Assembly: GCF_004137355.1 (NCBI RefSeq)
Contig: NZ_SDVB01000238.1
Span: forward strand, 124,001-188,000
Source of the DNA: Ciceribacter ferrooxidans
Lineage (GTDB): Bacteria > Pseudomonadota > Alphaproteobacteria > Rhizobiales > Rhizobiaceae
Length of the DNA: 64,000 nt
Direction: 5' to 3'
A program made the position numbers and the translations under genes. Shown in pieces: positions 49,001 to 56,073 of the stretch (position 1 is the stretch's first letter; every line of letters starts with the position of its first letter). The notes under the pieces were generated by a model, which saw only the letters and a program-made list of their open reading frames with translations, was not told the DNA's origin and did no database searches.

Positions 49001-49394
49001 TGGCGAAGAGCATGAAGGTGAAGCTCGCATAGATCAGCGAGGTGATGGTGGAACCGATATAGCCGAAGCCGGCGCCGCGGGTCAGAAGGTCGATGTCGAC
49101 GCCGTGGCGGATGGCGTAGCGGGTGATCGGTACGCCGACGAGTAGCATGACCAGCGCCGCCGCGAGGATCGCAAGACAAGCATTCGTGGTACCGTAGGAC
49201 AGCGTGATGGTGCCGCCGATCGCCTCCAGCGCCAGGAAGGAGATGGCGCCGATCGCCGTCTGCGAGATGCGCGAGGACGAAAAGCGCCGCGCGCCCTTTG
49301 CCGTGAAGCGAAGGGCGTAGTCTTCGAGCGTCTGGTCGGCGACCCAGCGATTGTACTCGCGACGGACGGGGATGATGCGTTGGCGTGCGGCCAT
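46005..49394 (-). CDS. Permease-fused hybrid sensor histidine kinase
   Basis: 1129 residues. Residues of about 45-480 form some twelve membrane helices resembling the NCS1 purine/cytosine/allantoin permease family (for example SRISQTAIGAISFLALEAIG and LLTRGAGFGYIGSTITSLI). Next comes a cysteine-rich module (about 498-541; see separate entry), two further helices, a short coiled coil and a HisKA domain with phospho-acceptor His of about residue 683 (VGLSHELRTPLNAVLGYAQI). HATPase (NLLSNAIKFTDRG, LGLGLTI) follows, then a receiver with Asp near 966 (LFLVDISMPGMNGW). It appears to be a transporter-like sensor, akin in logic to CbrA. The ligand is unknown; urea or a purine breakdown product is suggested by the adjacent urt operon. 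Confidence 0.9.
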   Translation of the reverse strand: MAARQRIIPVRREYNRWVADQTLEDYALRFTAKGARRFSSSRISQTAIGAISFLALEAIGGTITLSYGTTNACLAILAAALVMLLVGVPITRYAIRHGVDIDLLTRGAGFGYIGSTITSLIYASFTFMLFAIEASIMTGALDLAFGVPPWIGYIVSAAVVIPLVTYGVRLISKFQLVTQPFWIVLNVLPFAFIAVMDWETIDLWRAFAGIGHPAAAMGENAAFDLVDFGAASAVILALMPQIGEQVDFLRFLPPEGGQRLHHRIAVFLAGAGWVVLGVPKLLAGSFLAVLTLSTGVPVGEAADPARMYVTAFGYMIPNHTAALLLMAGFVVVSQLKINVMNAYAGSLAWSNFFSRLTHSHPGRVVWLVFNVAIALLLMELGIYRLLEETLGIFSIVAMSWLCTVSADLFVNKPLGLAPPGIEFKRAHLYDVNPVGLGTLVASGGLALAAHFGLFGPLMASLATYVTLVAFVIAPLIAWATSGRYYLARKPRQSWKNLTAISCSICEHPFEPEDMAWCPAYAAPICSLCCSLDSRCHDMCKPHARLDAQTAVVARSFLPESIITRLSTRLGRYTLTAIVAITGIGAILTLIAHQVGAASPQTAAVVDRTALIVFFVFSVIAGVASWFYVLAHDSRVVAEEESSRQNTLLLKEIAAHRKTDAALQTAKETAEAANRAKSRYVVGLSHELRTPLNAVLGYAQILERDETIPPKRQSAIRVIRRSADHLSGLIDGLLDISKIEAGRLQVYSNELDIQDFLDQITDMFRPQAEAKGLVFVHERARGLPQYVRTDEKRLRQILVNLLSNAIKFTDRGSVSFKVDYRSQVATFTVSDTGRGIAEKELTRIFEPFQRGEADNVRPLPGLGLGLTITKLLTNTLGGEIGVLSERDKGSTFRVRLMLSAVDRPNTAPAPERKIVSYTGPRRTIVVVDDNEDHRDLMREVLAPLDFVVLTAAGGPECLTLIEGVKADLFLVDISMPGMNGWQLVERLREAGQTAPILMLSANIGDGSVSNGGSDAHNDTIAKPVDVRRLRDKLAKYLGLDWTYADEQVTTRKTGAPERPKPPAAGHIDELVRLGEIGYIRGIEAKLGEIGADPDHLAFTEALRVHVQSFDIPGYLALLKTYETERVETRG
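47770..47900 (-). other. Cysteine-rich module inside the permease-kinase
   Basis: Codes for roughly residues 498-541 of the kinase: ISCSICEHPFEP, AWCPAYAAPICSLCCSLDSR and CHDMCKPHARL. Nine Cys and two His lie within about 45 residues in CxxC-type spacing, like a double zinc ribbon or B-box. It sits between the permease part and the kinase helices, on the cytosolic side if the permease has its usual topology. Confidence 0.75.
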
Positions 49395-49661
49395 GCCTAA
49401 AAACTGGCGCCTTCTTCGAAGTGACTATTGTCTGTGCATTTTCATGGGAATCGCGCGAATGGCAAGGGCGATTTGCCGGGTACGCGCTTTGCGGCAGGGC
49501 GGCTCCCGCCTACGATGTGACGCGGTGCGTGCGGAATATCGGTCATTCCGTGATTTTCCTGCGCGAAACGGGCCGGCCGGGGAAATTGCCCTTTCGCGTG
49601 GTCGACCCGTCGGTTAAGCGGTGGGTGCAGGTAGTCACATCGGAGTGGGTCGACGGAGATG

Positions 49662-50294
49662 ATGGAACTTTTTACCGCAGCTGGATTGGCGGCGTTTTTT
49701 CAGGTCGTTGCCATCGACCTCGTGCTCGCGGGCGACAATGCAATCGTGATCGGGCTGGCGGCCGCAGGACTTCCGGCGGCACAGCGGCGAAACGCAATTC
49801 TCGTCGGCGTTGCCGCCGCCACCATCTTGCGCATCACCTTCGCAACGGCGACCGCCTTCCTCCTGACGGTCGTCGGCCTGCAGCTTCTCGGCGGACTGAT
49901 GCTCGCCTGGGTCTGCTGGAAGATGTGGTCGGAACTGCGCAGCGCCGCGCACGAACCGCACAAGCAGGGCGAGACCGACGACACCGAGCTCACCATCAAG
50001 GAAAAGACCTTCCTTCTGGCGGCGACGGAAATCGTCATCGCCGACGTCTCGATGTCGCTCGACAACGTGCTCGCGGTCGCCGGTGCGGCGAAGGAGCACA
50101 TGATCATCCTTGCTTTCGGCCTGATCCTTTCGATCACGCTGATGGGGCTCGCCGCCAACCTGGTCGCGACCCTGCTGCATCGCCACCGCTGGATCGCCTA
50201 TGTCGGCCTCGGCGTCATCAGCTACGTGACGGTCAGCATGATCTATCACGGCTTCCTGGAAGTCTGGCCTGTCGCTCTCGGCTATCTCGGCTAG
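49662..50294 (+). CDS. TerC-family integral membrane protein
   Basis: 210 residues with about seven membrane helices. TerC-family signatures are QVVAIDLVLAGDNAIVIGLA and EIVIADVSMSLDNVLAVAGA, each carrying the conserved Asp-Asn pair thought to handle metal ions. Family members export Mn2+ or affect tellurite resistance. ATG 49662 follows GGAG by four bases; ATG 49659 is just upstream. No yybP-ykoY-type Mn2+ riboswitch was recognised in its leader. It lies between the sensor kinase (divergent) and urtA. Confidence 0.88.
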   Translation: MELFTAAGLAAFFQVVAIDLVLAGDNAIVIGLAAAGLPAAQRRNAILVGVAAATILRITFATATAFLLTVVGLQLLGGLMLAWVCWKMWSELRSAAHEPHKQGETDDTELTIKEKTFLLAATEIVIADVSMSLDNVLAVAGAAKEHMIILAFGLILSITLMGLAANLVATLLHRHRWIAYVGLGVISYVTVSMIYHGFLEVWPVALGYLG

Positions 50295-50442
50295 GCGCCC
50301 GCGTCTGCACTTTCCATCGGCTGTGCGCCGGTCGCCGCAAGGTGGCCGGCGTTTTCCGTTCCCGGGCTCCGGATGGCGATCATGCCGTGTCCCGTCAGCT
50401 TTCTGTCAGCGTCGTCCTGCTAGAACTCTTTCCATCGGGAAA

Positions 50443-50460
50443 CGAGACGACGACGTCTCG
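50443..50460. promoter_or_regulatory. 18-bp dyad before the leader reading frame
   Basis: CGAGACG (50443-50449), ACGA, CGTCTCG (50454-50460): perfect 7-bp arms with a 4-base spacer, ending 24 bases before the ATG at 50485. Same 7-4-7 geometry as the dyad at 50754. A possible operator. Confidence 0.45.
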
Positions 50461-50484
50461 CGACGGATTGGGGAGGAGAGGACG

Positions 50485-50562
50485 ATGAACGCGACCGGTG
50501 TCGAAAACGGGGCGACCAAGCCCGTCCGGTGCGCTGGAGACCAGCGCCGCACCTTCTCCTGA
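50485..50562 (+). CDS. Possible 25-residue leader peptide
   Basis: ATG 50485 follows GGGGAGGAGAGGACG, one of the best ribosome binding sites in the window. The 25-residue product begins MNATGVENGATKPVRC and ends in RRTFS. I recognise no homology. It lies 303 bases upstream of urtA, before a strong stem-loop. It could be a translated leader or small protein, or a decayed gene start; expression is not shown. Confidence 0.4.
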   Translation: MNATGVENGATKPVRCAGDQRRTFS

Positions 50563-50675
50563 TTTTGCCGCCTGCTGTCCTGTCGCCGAGCCATCGCCAG
50601 GGACCGTCTCGCTCTGCCGCCGCAACGAGCGACACCCCCATTTGCGCTCTGTTGATGCCGGACACAGGCGAGCAA

Positions 50676-50709
50676 GGGGCCGTCACGTTCCCTGAAATGT
50701 GACGGCCCC
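50676..50709 (+). promoter_or_regulatory. Perfect 11-bp stem-loop in the urtA leader
   Basis: GGGGCCGTCAC (50676-50686) pairs perfectly with GTGACGGCCCC (50699-50709) around a 12-base loop. No T-run follows on either strand, so it is unlikely to be a simple rho-independent terminator. It may be an attenuator, RNA-stability element or a protein operator. Confidence 0.55.
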
Positions 50710-50753
50710 ACCTTCTCGCCGCGATCCCGCGGCGCAAGCTTTCCCCCCTCGGG

Positions 50754-50771
50754 ATACGTCAAACGACGTAT
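50754..50771. promoter_or_regulatory. 18-bp dyad upstream of urtA
   Basis: ATACGTC (50754-50760), AAAC, GACGTAT (50765-50771). The perfect 7-4-7 dyad preceded by TTCCCCCCTCGGG is a plausible site for the neighbouring LuxR-type response regulator; the assignment is inference. Confidence 0.5.
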
Positions 50772-50864
50772 GTGGTTTTGCACCGCAGCAGCCGATAGTT
50801 CCCCCAGCAACGGCGAACGCCCAGACGGCCCGGTTGCGGAACTTACAAAGAGGGGAACAATCAG

Positions 50865-52154
50865 ATGAGACTGAAGGCACATCTTTGCGGCGCGCTCGCC
50901 GCCGCCATGCTGTCGACGACGGCGTTTACCGTCGCCTTCGCCGCCGACGACACGATCAAGATCGGCGTCCTGCATTCGCTGTCCGGCACGATGGCGATCT
51001 CGGAGACGACGCTCAAGGACGCCATGCTGATGCTCGTCGACGAGCAGAACAAGAAGGGTGGCGTTCTCGGCAAGAAGCTCGAAGCCGTCGTCGTCGACCC
51101 GGCCTCCGACTGGCCGCTGTTTGCCGAAAAGGCCCGCGAACTGATCGAGAAGGACAAGGTTGCGGCCGTCTTCGGTTGCTGGACCTCGTCGTCGCGCAAG
51201 TCCGTCCTGCCGGTCTTCGAAGAGCTGAACTCGATCCTCTTCTACCCGGTCCAGTACGAGGGTGAAGAATCCTCGCGCAATATCTTCTACACCGGTGCCG
51301 CGCCGAACCAGCAGGCGATTCCGGCCGTCGACTACCTCGCCAACGAGGAAGGCGTCGAGCGTTGGGTGCTGGCCGGCACCGACTACGTTTATCCGCAGAC
51401 GACCAACAAGATCCTGAAAGCCTATCTGATGTCGAAGGGCGTTGCCGAAGAAGACATCATGATCAACTACACGCCCTTCGGTCACTCCGACTGGCAGACC
51501 ATCGTCTCCGACATCAAAAAGTTCGGCTCGGCCGGCAAGAAGACCGCCGTCGTCTCGACCATCAACGGTGACGCCAACGTTCCCTTCTACAAGGAACTCG
51601 CCAACCAGGGCATCAAGGCTGAAGACATCCCGGTCGTCGCCTTCTCCGTCGGTGAGGAAGAACTCGCCGGCCTCGATACCGCGCCGCTCGTCGGCCATCT
51701 CGCTGCCTGGAACTACTTCCAGTCGGTCGATGCCGAGGTCAACGCCGAGTTTATCAACACCTGGCATGCCTTCACCAAGAACGACAAGCGCGTGACCAAC
51801 GACCCGATGGAAGCTGCCTATATCGGCTTCAACGCCTGGGTTAAGGCCGTCGAAGCCGCCGGCACGACCGACACGGACGCCGTTCTCGACTCGATCATCG
51901 GCGTCTCGGTCCCGAACCTTTCGGGCGGCACCTCGACCGTGATGCCGAACCATCACATCACCAAGCCGGTGCTGATCGGCGAAATCCAGGCCGACGGCCA
52001 GTTCGAAATCGTCCAGGAGACGCCTGCCGTCGTCGGCGACGAATGGTCCGACTACCTGCCGGACTCCAAGGACCTGATCTCGGATTGGCGCAAGCCGATG
52101 TCCTGCGGCAACTTCAATGTCGCCAGCGGCAAGTGCGGCGGCAAGGGTAGCTGA
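50865..52154 (+). CDS. urtA: Urea ABC transporter substrate-binding protein UrtA
   Basis: Periplasmic urea-binding protein, 429 residues, with signal peptide (CGALAAAMLSTTAFTVAFA). The UrtA-specific start of the mature protein DDTIKIGVLHSLSGTMAISE and the segments GCWTSSSRKSVLPVFEELNS and LFYPVQYEGEESSRNIFYTG separate it from branched-chain amino-acid binding proteins. Strong codon bias suggests high expression. A palindromic element lies between it and urtB. Confidence 0.96.
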   Translation: MRLKAHLCGALAAAMLSTTAFTVAFAADDTIKIGVLHSLSGTMAISETTLKDAMLMLVDEQNKKGGVLGKKLEAVVVDPASDWPLFAEKARELIEKDKVAAVFGCWTSSSRKSVLPVFEELNSILFYPVQYEGEESSRNIFYTGAAPNQQAIPAVDYLANEEGVERWVLAGTDYVYPQTTNKILKAYLMSKGVAEEDIMINYTPFGHSDWQTIVSDIKKFGSAGKKTAVVSTINGDANVPFYKELANQGIKAEDIPVVAFSVGEEELAGLDTAPLVGHLAAWNYFQSVDAEVNAEFINTWHAFTKNDKRVTNDPMEAAYIGFNAWVKAVEAAGTTDTDAVLDSIIGVSVPNLSGGTSTVMPNHHITKPVLIGEIQADGQFEIVQETPAVVGDEWSDYLPDSKDLISDWRKPMSCGNFNVASGKCGGKGS

Positions 52155-52164
52155 TCGGCTGATC

Positions 52165-52279
52165 CACCTCCCCCTTGAGGGGGGAGGTCATCGCGAAGCG
52201 ATGGGTGGGGGTGATCTTGCGTCCAGTATCACCCCACCCCGAACCTTCGGTTCGACCCTCCCCCTCAAGGGGAGGGTGG
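52165..52279. repeat. Nested palindromic intergenic element between urtA and urtB
   Basis: About 115 bases with an outer inverted repeat (CACCTCCCCCTTGAGGGG... against ...CCCCTCAAGGGGAGGGTGG) enclosing smaller hairpins: CATCGC-GAA-GCGATG, GGTGGGGGTGAT/ATCACCCCACC and GAACC-TTC-GGTTC. This is the style of mosaic palindromic repeats scattered in rhizobial intergenic DNA. Its place in the middle of an operon could set the ratio of UrtA to membrane subunits. Confidence 0.8.
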
Positions 52280-52367
52280 TTACGAACCGGCAACGTCCGG
52301 AGCCACCCTTTCTCTCGACGGGGAGAAGATGGCCGGCAGGCCGGATGAGCGGCGACTGGGGACCCGC

Positions 52368-53972
52368 ATGATGATCCGCTTTCTTGTATTCCTGTCTTTC
52401 TTCCTCTCCCTCGCCGCGCCCTCGCTGGCGCAGAGCGATCCCAAGGATTTGATCACCGCGCTCGGCAAGGCGAATTTCAAGCAGGCAGAAGAGCTGCTCG
52501 GTGAGATCGCCGCAACCGGCGATCCGCGCGTTGTTCCCGCACTTGAGGCCTTCGCGGAAGGCGATCTCTATGTCCGCAAGTCCGACGGTCAGGTGTTCAT
52601 CACGAAGGCGGCGGGCGGGAACCTCGCAGCGATCGATCCGCTGACGGGCGAGACGGTTGGCGAGGCGCCGAAGGCGACCTTCACCAAGATCAAGGTCAAC
52701 AACAATCTCCGCCGCGCCATCCGTTCGGCGCTCGGCGGGCTGACGCTGCTCAGCCCCGATCGCGGTGTGCGCCTTGCGGCCGCGCAGGCGGTCCTGCAGT
52801 CGCCGAGCGCGGAAAATCTCGAACTCGTAGAGGCGGCGCTTGCCAAGGAAACGGATGTCGAAGTGAAGGGGCGCATGGAAGAGGCCCGCGCCGTCTCCGT
52901 GCTTGCCTCCGACCGCAGTGCCGACGAGAAGCGGGCAGCGATCGAAACCGTCGCCTCGCTCGGCGGTCGCGAGGCGATCGGCATCCTGATGTCGGTGTCC
53001 TCCACGATTGACGAGAGCCTCAGGCCAGACCTCGACGCGGCCATCTCCAGCATCGAGAGCCAGCTGATGCTGTGGGATGCGGGCCAGAACGTCTGGTACG
53101 GCATCTCGCTCGGCTCGGTGCTCCTGCTCGCGGCCATCGGGCTTGCGATCACCTTCGGCGTCATGGGCATCATCAACATGGCGCATGGCGAGATGGTGAT
53201 GATCGGCGCCTATTCCACCTTCATGGTGCAGCAGGTCATCCGCACCAGCTATCCGCATCTCTTCGACTGGTCGCTGGCGATCGCGCTGCCAGTCGCCTTC
53301 CTGATGACGGCGGCGATCGGCCTCGTCATCGAGCGCGGCGTCATCCGTTTCCTCTACGGCCGGCCGCTCGAAACCCTGCTCGCCACATGGGGCATATCGC
53401 TGATCCTCCAGCAATCCGTGCGCACGATCTTCGGTCCGACCAACCAGGAGGTCGGCAATCCCTCATGGATGTCCGGTTCCTTTGCGCTCGGCGGCATGAC
53501 GATCACCTGGAACCGCCTCTGGATCGTGCTGTTCTCGCTGACGATCTTCTTCGCGCTGCTGACGCTGATGAAGCGCTCGTCCTTCGGCCTGCAGATGCGC
53601 GCCGTGACACAGAACCGCCGCATGGCGTCTTCCATGGGCATTCGCACGCCCCTCGTCGATGCCTTCACCTTCGCGCTCGGCTCAGGGATCGCCGGCATCG
53701 CCGGTGTGGCGCTCAGCCAGATCGACAATGTGAGCCCCAATCTCGGCCAGTCCTACATCATCGACAGTTTCATGGTCGTGGTCTTCGGTGGGGTGGGCAA
53801 TCTCTGGGGCACGCTGGTCGGGGCGCTCTCGCTCGGCGTGCTCAACAAGTTCCTCGAACCATCCGTCGGTGCGGTGCTCGGCAAGATCCTCGTGCTGGTC
53901 CTCATCATCCTCTTCATCCAGAAGCGTCCGCGCGGCCTCTTCGCGCTCAAGGGAAGGGCGGTGGAAGCGTGA
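52368..53972 (+). CDS. urtB: Urea ABC transporter permease UrtB
   Basis: 534 residues. A signal peptide (FLVFLSFFLSLAAPSLAQ) and an extracytoplasmic domain of about 200 helical-repeat residues, typical of proteobacterial UrtB, precede the LivH-like permease core from about residue 240 (GISLGSVLLLAAIGLAITFG, GIINMAHGEMVMIGAYSTF). ATG 52368 is used; the frame extends to 52329 but that part is inside the repeat-rich DNA. Stop overlaps the urtC GTG start. Confidence 0.95.
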   Translation: MMIRFLVFLSFFLSLAAPSLAQSDPKDLITALGKANFKQAEELLGEIAATGDPRVVPALEAFAEGDLYVRKSDGQVFITKAAGGNLAAIDPLTGETVGEAPKATFTKIKVNNNLRRAIRSALGGLTLLSPDRGVRLAAAQAVLQSPSAENLELVEAALAKETDVEVKGRMEEARAVSVLASDRSADEKRAAIETVASLGGREAIGILMSVSSTIDESLRPDLDAAISSIESQLMLWDAGQNVWYGISLGSVLLLAAIGLAITFGVMGIINMAHGEMVMIGAYSTFMVQQVIRTSYPHLFDWSLAIALPVAFLMTAAIGLVIERGVIRFLYGRPLETLLATWGISLILQQSVRTIFGPTNQEVGNPSWMSGSFALGGMTITWNRLWIVLFSLTIFFALLTLMKRSSFGLQMRAVTQNRRMASSMGIRTPLVDAFTFALGSGIAGIAGVALSQIDNVSPNLGQSYIIDSFMVVVFGGVGNLWGTLVGALSLGVLNKFLEPSVGAVLGKILVLVLIILFIQKRPRGLFALKGRAVEA

Positions 53973-55138
53973 TTACCGGCTTCATCCTGCGTGCACTCGA
54001 AGGTAAGATCGTTATTGCCGTCGGCATCCTCGTCGCTTTCGCCCTGCTCATTCCGGCGCTCAACCTCATGACGCCGCCCGATAGCCCGCTGCATGTGCCG
54101 ACCTACATCATGTCGCTCCTCGGCAAATATCTCTGCTATGCGCTCTTGGCGCTCGCGCTCGATCTCGTCTGGGGCTATTGCGGCATCCTCTCGCTCGGCC
54201 ACGGCGCTTTCTTCGCGCTCGGCGGCTATGCGATGGGCATGTATCTGATGCGCCAGATCGGATCTCGCGGCGTCTATGGCGACCCGATTTTGCCGGACTT
54301 CATGGTCTTCCTGAACTGGAAGGAACTGCCGTGGTTCTGGCACGGCATGGACCTGTTCCCAGTCGCCATGGCGATGGTGCTGATCGTGCCGGGACTGCTC
54401 GCCTTCGTCTTCGGCTGGTTCGCCTTCCGGAGCCGCGTCAACGGCGTCTATCTGTCGATCATCACCCAGGCGATGACCTATGCGCTGATGCTTGCTTTCT
54501 TCCGCAACGACATGGGCTTCGGCGGCAACAACGGGTTGACCGACTACAAGGAGATCCTCGGCTTCTCCGTCCAGGCGGACGGGACGCGTGCAGTGCTCTT
54601 CGCGCTCTCGGCGCTCTTCCTGGCGCTTTGCCTCGTGCTGGCATCCGCCATCACCCGCTCCAAGTTCGGCAAGGTGCTGGTCGGCGTGCGCGATGCGGAA
54701 AGCCGCGTGCGCTTCCTCGGCTATCGGGTGGAGAACATCAAGCTCTTCACCTTCACCGTCTCGGCGATGATGGCGGGCGTTGCCGGTGCGCTCTTCGTGC
54801 TGCAGGTCGGCATCATCAACCCGGGTGAATTTGCCCCCGCCAACTCGATCGAAGTGGTCGTGTGGACGGCCGTCGGTGGACGCGGCACGCTGATCGGGCC
54901 GATCATCGGAGCGATCCTCGTCAACGTGGGAAAGAGCTATTTCACCGGCGCGTTCCCGGACCTCTGGCTTTTCGCGCTGGGTGGCCTCTTCATCGGCGTC
55001 ACGCTCTTCCTGCCCAAGGGCATCGTCGGCACCGTGCAGCAGTATCTCGCGCGTCGGAGGGAATATCGGGATGCCGCCGACAAGGATGCGGCGGACTCAG
55101 GCGCGAAATCCCAACCGGCCCCGGTGGCTGCGGAGTGA
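53969..55138 (+). CDS. urtC: Urea ABC transporter permease UrtC
   Basis: 389 residues from GTG 53969, whose bases overlap the urtB stop (GTGA). LivM-like permease with LLALALDLVWGYCGILSLGH and GAFFALGGYAMGMYLMRQIG, then FRNDMGFGGNNGLTDYKEIL and GGRGTLIGPIIGAILVN. The much longer open frame reading upstream into urtB is a shadow in another frame. The C-terminal tail is charged. Confidence 0.94.
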   Translation: MITGFILRALEGKIVIAVGILVAFALLIPALNLMTPPDSPLHVPTYIMSLLGKYLCYALLALALDLVWGYCGILSLGHGAFFALGGYAMGMYLMRQIGSRGVYGDPILPDFMVFLNWKELPWFWHGMDLFPVAMAMVLIVPGLLAFVFGWFAFRSRVNGVYLSIITQAMTYALMLAFFRNDMGFGGNNGLTDYKEILGFSVQADGTRAVLFALSALFLALCLVLASAITRSKFGKVLVGVRDAESRVRFLGYRVENIKLFTFTVSAMMAGVAGALFVLQVGIINPGEFAPANSIEVVVWTAVGGRGTLIGPIIGAILVNVGKSYFTGAFPDLWLFALGGLFIGVTLFLPKGIVGTVQQYLARRREYRDAADKDAADSGAKSQPAPVAAE

Positions 55139-55142
55139 GACC

Positions 55143-55898
55143 ATGAGCGACAAGACGACGTCCAGCCTGCTCTATCTCGACGGTGTCTCCGTCTCCTTCG
55201 ACGGCTTCAAGGCACTGAATTCGCTGTCCTTCATCGTCGAACCCGGCGAGCTTCGCGCCATCATCGGCCCGAACGGGGCCGGCAAGACGACGATGATGGA
55301 CATCATCACCGGCAAGACACGGCCCGACGAGGGCGAGGTCTTCTTCGACGGCGGCAAGATCGATCTGACGAAGAAGGACGAGGCGGAGATCGCGGAGCTC
55401 GGGATCGGCCGCAAGTTCCAGAAGCCGACCGTCTTCGAAAGCCATACGGTCTGGGACAATCTTGAGCTGGCGCTCAACCGCAAGCGCGGGGTCTTCGCGA
55501 CGCTGTTCTATCGCCTTAGCGCGGAGGACAAGGCCCGCATCGAGGAAATCCTCGAAACGATTCGTCTCACCGGCCGCAAGGACGATCTCGCCGCCAATCT
55601 CTCCCACGGCCAGAAGCAATGGCTGGAGATCGGCATGCTACTCGCTCAGGAGCCGAAGCTTCTGCTCGTCGACGAACCGGTCGCCGGCATGACCGATGCC
55701 GAGACGGCGGAGACGGCGGTGCTCCTCAAGGAGATCGCCAAGACCCGTTCGGTGGTCGTCGTCGAGCACGACATGGGCTTCATCCGCGACCTCGGCGTCA
55801 AGGTGACGTGCCTCGCGGAAGGCTCGGTGCTCGCCGAAGGATCGATCGATTTCGTCTCGAACGACCAGAAGGTCATCGAGAACTATCTGGGGCGGTGA
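55143..55898 (+). CDS. urtD: Urea ABC transporter ATPase UrtD
   Basis: 251-residue ABC ATPase. Walker A GPNGAGKTT, the signature NLSHGQKQWLEIGMLLAQ (UrtD-type LSHGQ) and Walker B KLLLVDEPVAGMTDAE are present; IGRKFQKPTVFESHTVWDNL is a UrtD hallmark. ATG 55143 lies 4 bases after the urtC stop. A second palindromic element separates it from urtE. Confidence 0.95.
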   Translation: MSDKTTSSLLYLDGVSVSFDGFKALNSLSFIVEPGELRAIIGPNGAGKTTMMDIITGKTRPDEGEVFFDGGKIDLTKKDEAEIAELGIGRKFQKPTVFESHTVWDNLELALNRKRGVFATLFYRLSAEDKARIEEILETIRLTGRKDDLAANLSHGQKQWLEIGMLLAQEPKLLLVDEPVAGMTDAETAETAVLLKEIAKTRSVVVVEHDMGFIRDLGVKVTCLAEGSVLAEGSIDFVSNDQKVIENYLGR

Positions 55899-55924
55899 TG
55901 TTCAGGCGCGCTATTCCCCTCCCC

Positions 55925-56047
55925 AACCCCTCCCCACAAGGGGGAGGGGTTGTCTCTGCCTCAGACCTCGGACGTCGGGGCCGGTGCTATCGGCTCGGTC
56001 TCTCCCCCCTTGTGGGGGAGATGGCCGGCAGGCCAGAGGGGGTCTCT
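55925..56047. repeat. Palindromic intergenic element between urtD and urtE
   Basis: Two hairpins: AACCCCTCCCC-ACA-AGGGGGAGGGGTT (55925-55951) and TCTCCCCCC-TTG-TGGGGGAGA (56001-56021), the latter followed by TGGCCGGCAGGCCA. The AGATGGCCGGCAGGCC piece also occurs just before urtB (around 52327), so both gaps carry pieces of the same repeat family. Confidence 0.75.
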
Positions 56048-56073
56048 ATATTGCTCATTCGGGGGATGAACCC

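Larger units (their letters stand above)
50295..50864 (+). promoter_or_regulatory. Long leader/control region of urtABCDE
   Basis: 570 bases between terC and urtA. In order it contains a dyad CGAGACG-N4-CGTCTCG (50443-50460), a strong ribosome binding site with a 25-codon reading frame (50485-50562), an 11-bp perfect stem (50676-50709), a second dyad ATACGTC-N4-GACGTAT (50754-50771), then 93 bases to the urtA start. No sigma-54 box (TGGCAC-N5-TTGC) was recognised. The density of structured elements points to multi-step regulation of urea uptake. Confidence 0.6.

Noticed and set aside
45738-49145. 1135-codon plus-strand open frame opposite the hybrid kinase
   Set aside because: It is the complement of a clearly coding gene, is rich in Arg, Gly, Asp and His, and shows no domain. 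Long antisense frames are expected in GC-rich coding DNA.
49395-49661. Mn2+-sensing yybP-ykoY riboswitch before the terC-type gene
   Set aside because: The conserved loop sequences were not found in the leader.
50295-50864. Sigma-54/NtrC-type promoter for urtA
   Set aside because: No TGGCAC-N5-TTGC match was recognised, although nitrogen control would be expected; a position-weight search would decide.
52329-52367. Earlier start for UrtB at 52329
   Set aside because: The extra residues come from the repeat-derived sequence and would place a charged extension before a good signal peptide.
53072-53968. Upstream extension of the urtC reading frame inside urtB
   Set aside because: urtB is intact in its own frame there; UrtC homology begins at GTG 53969.
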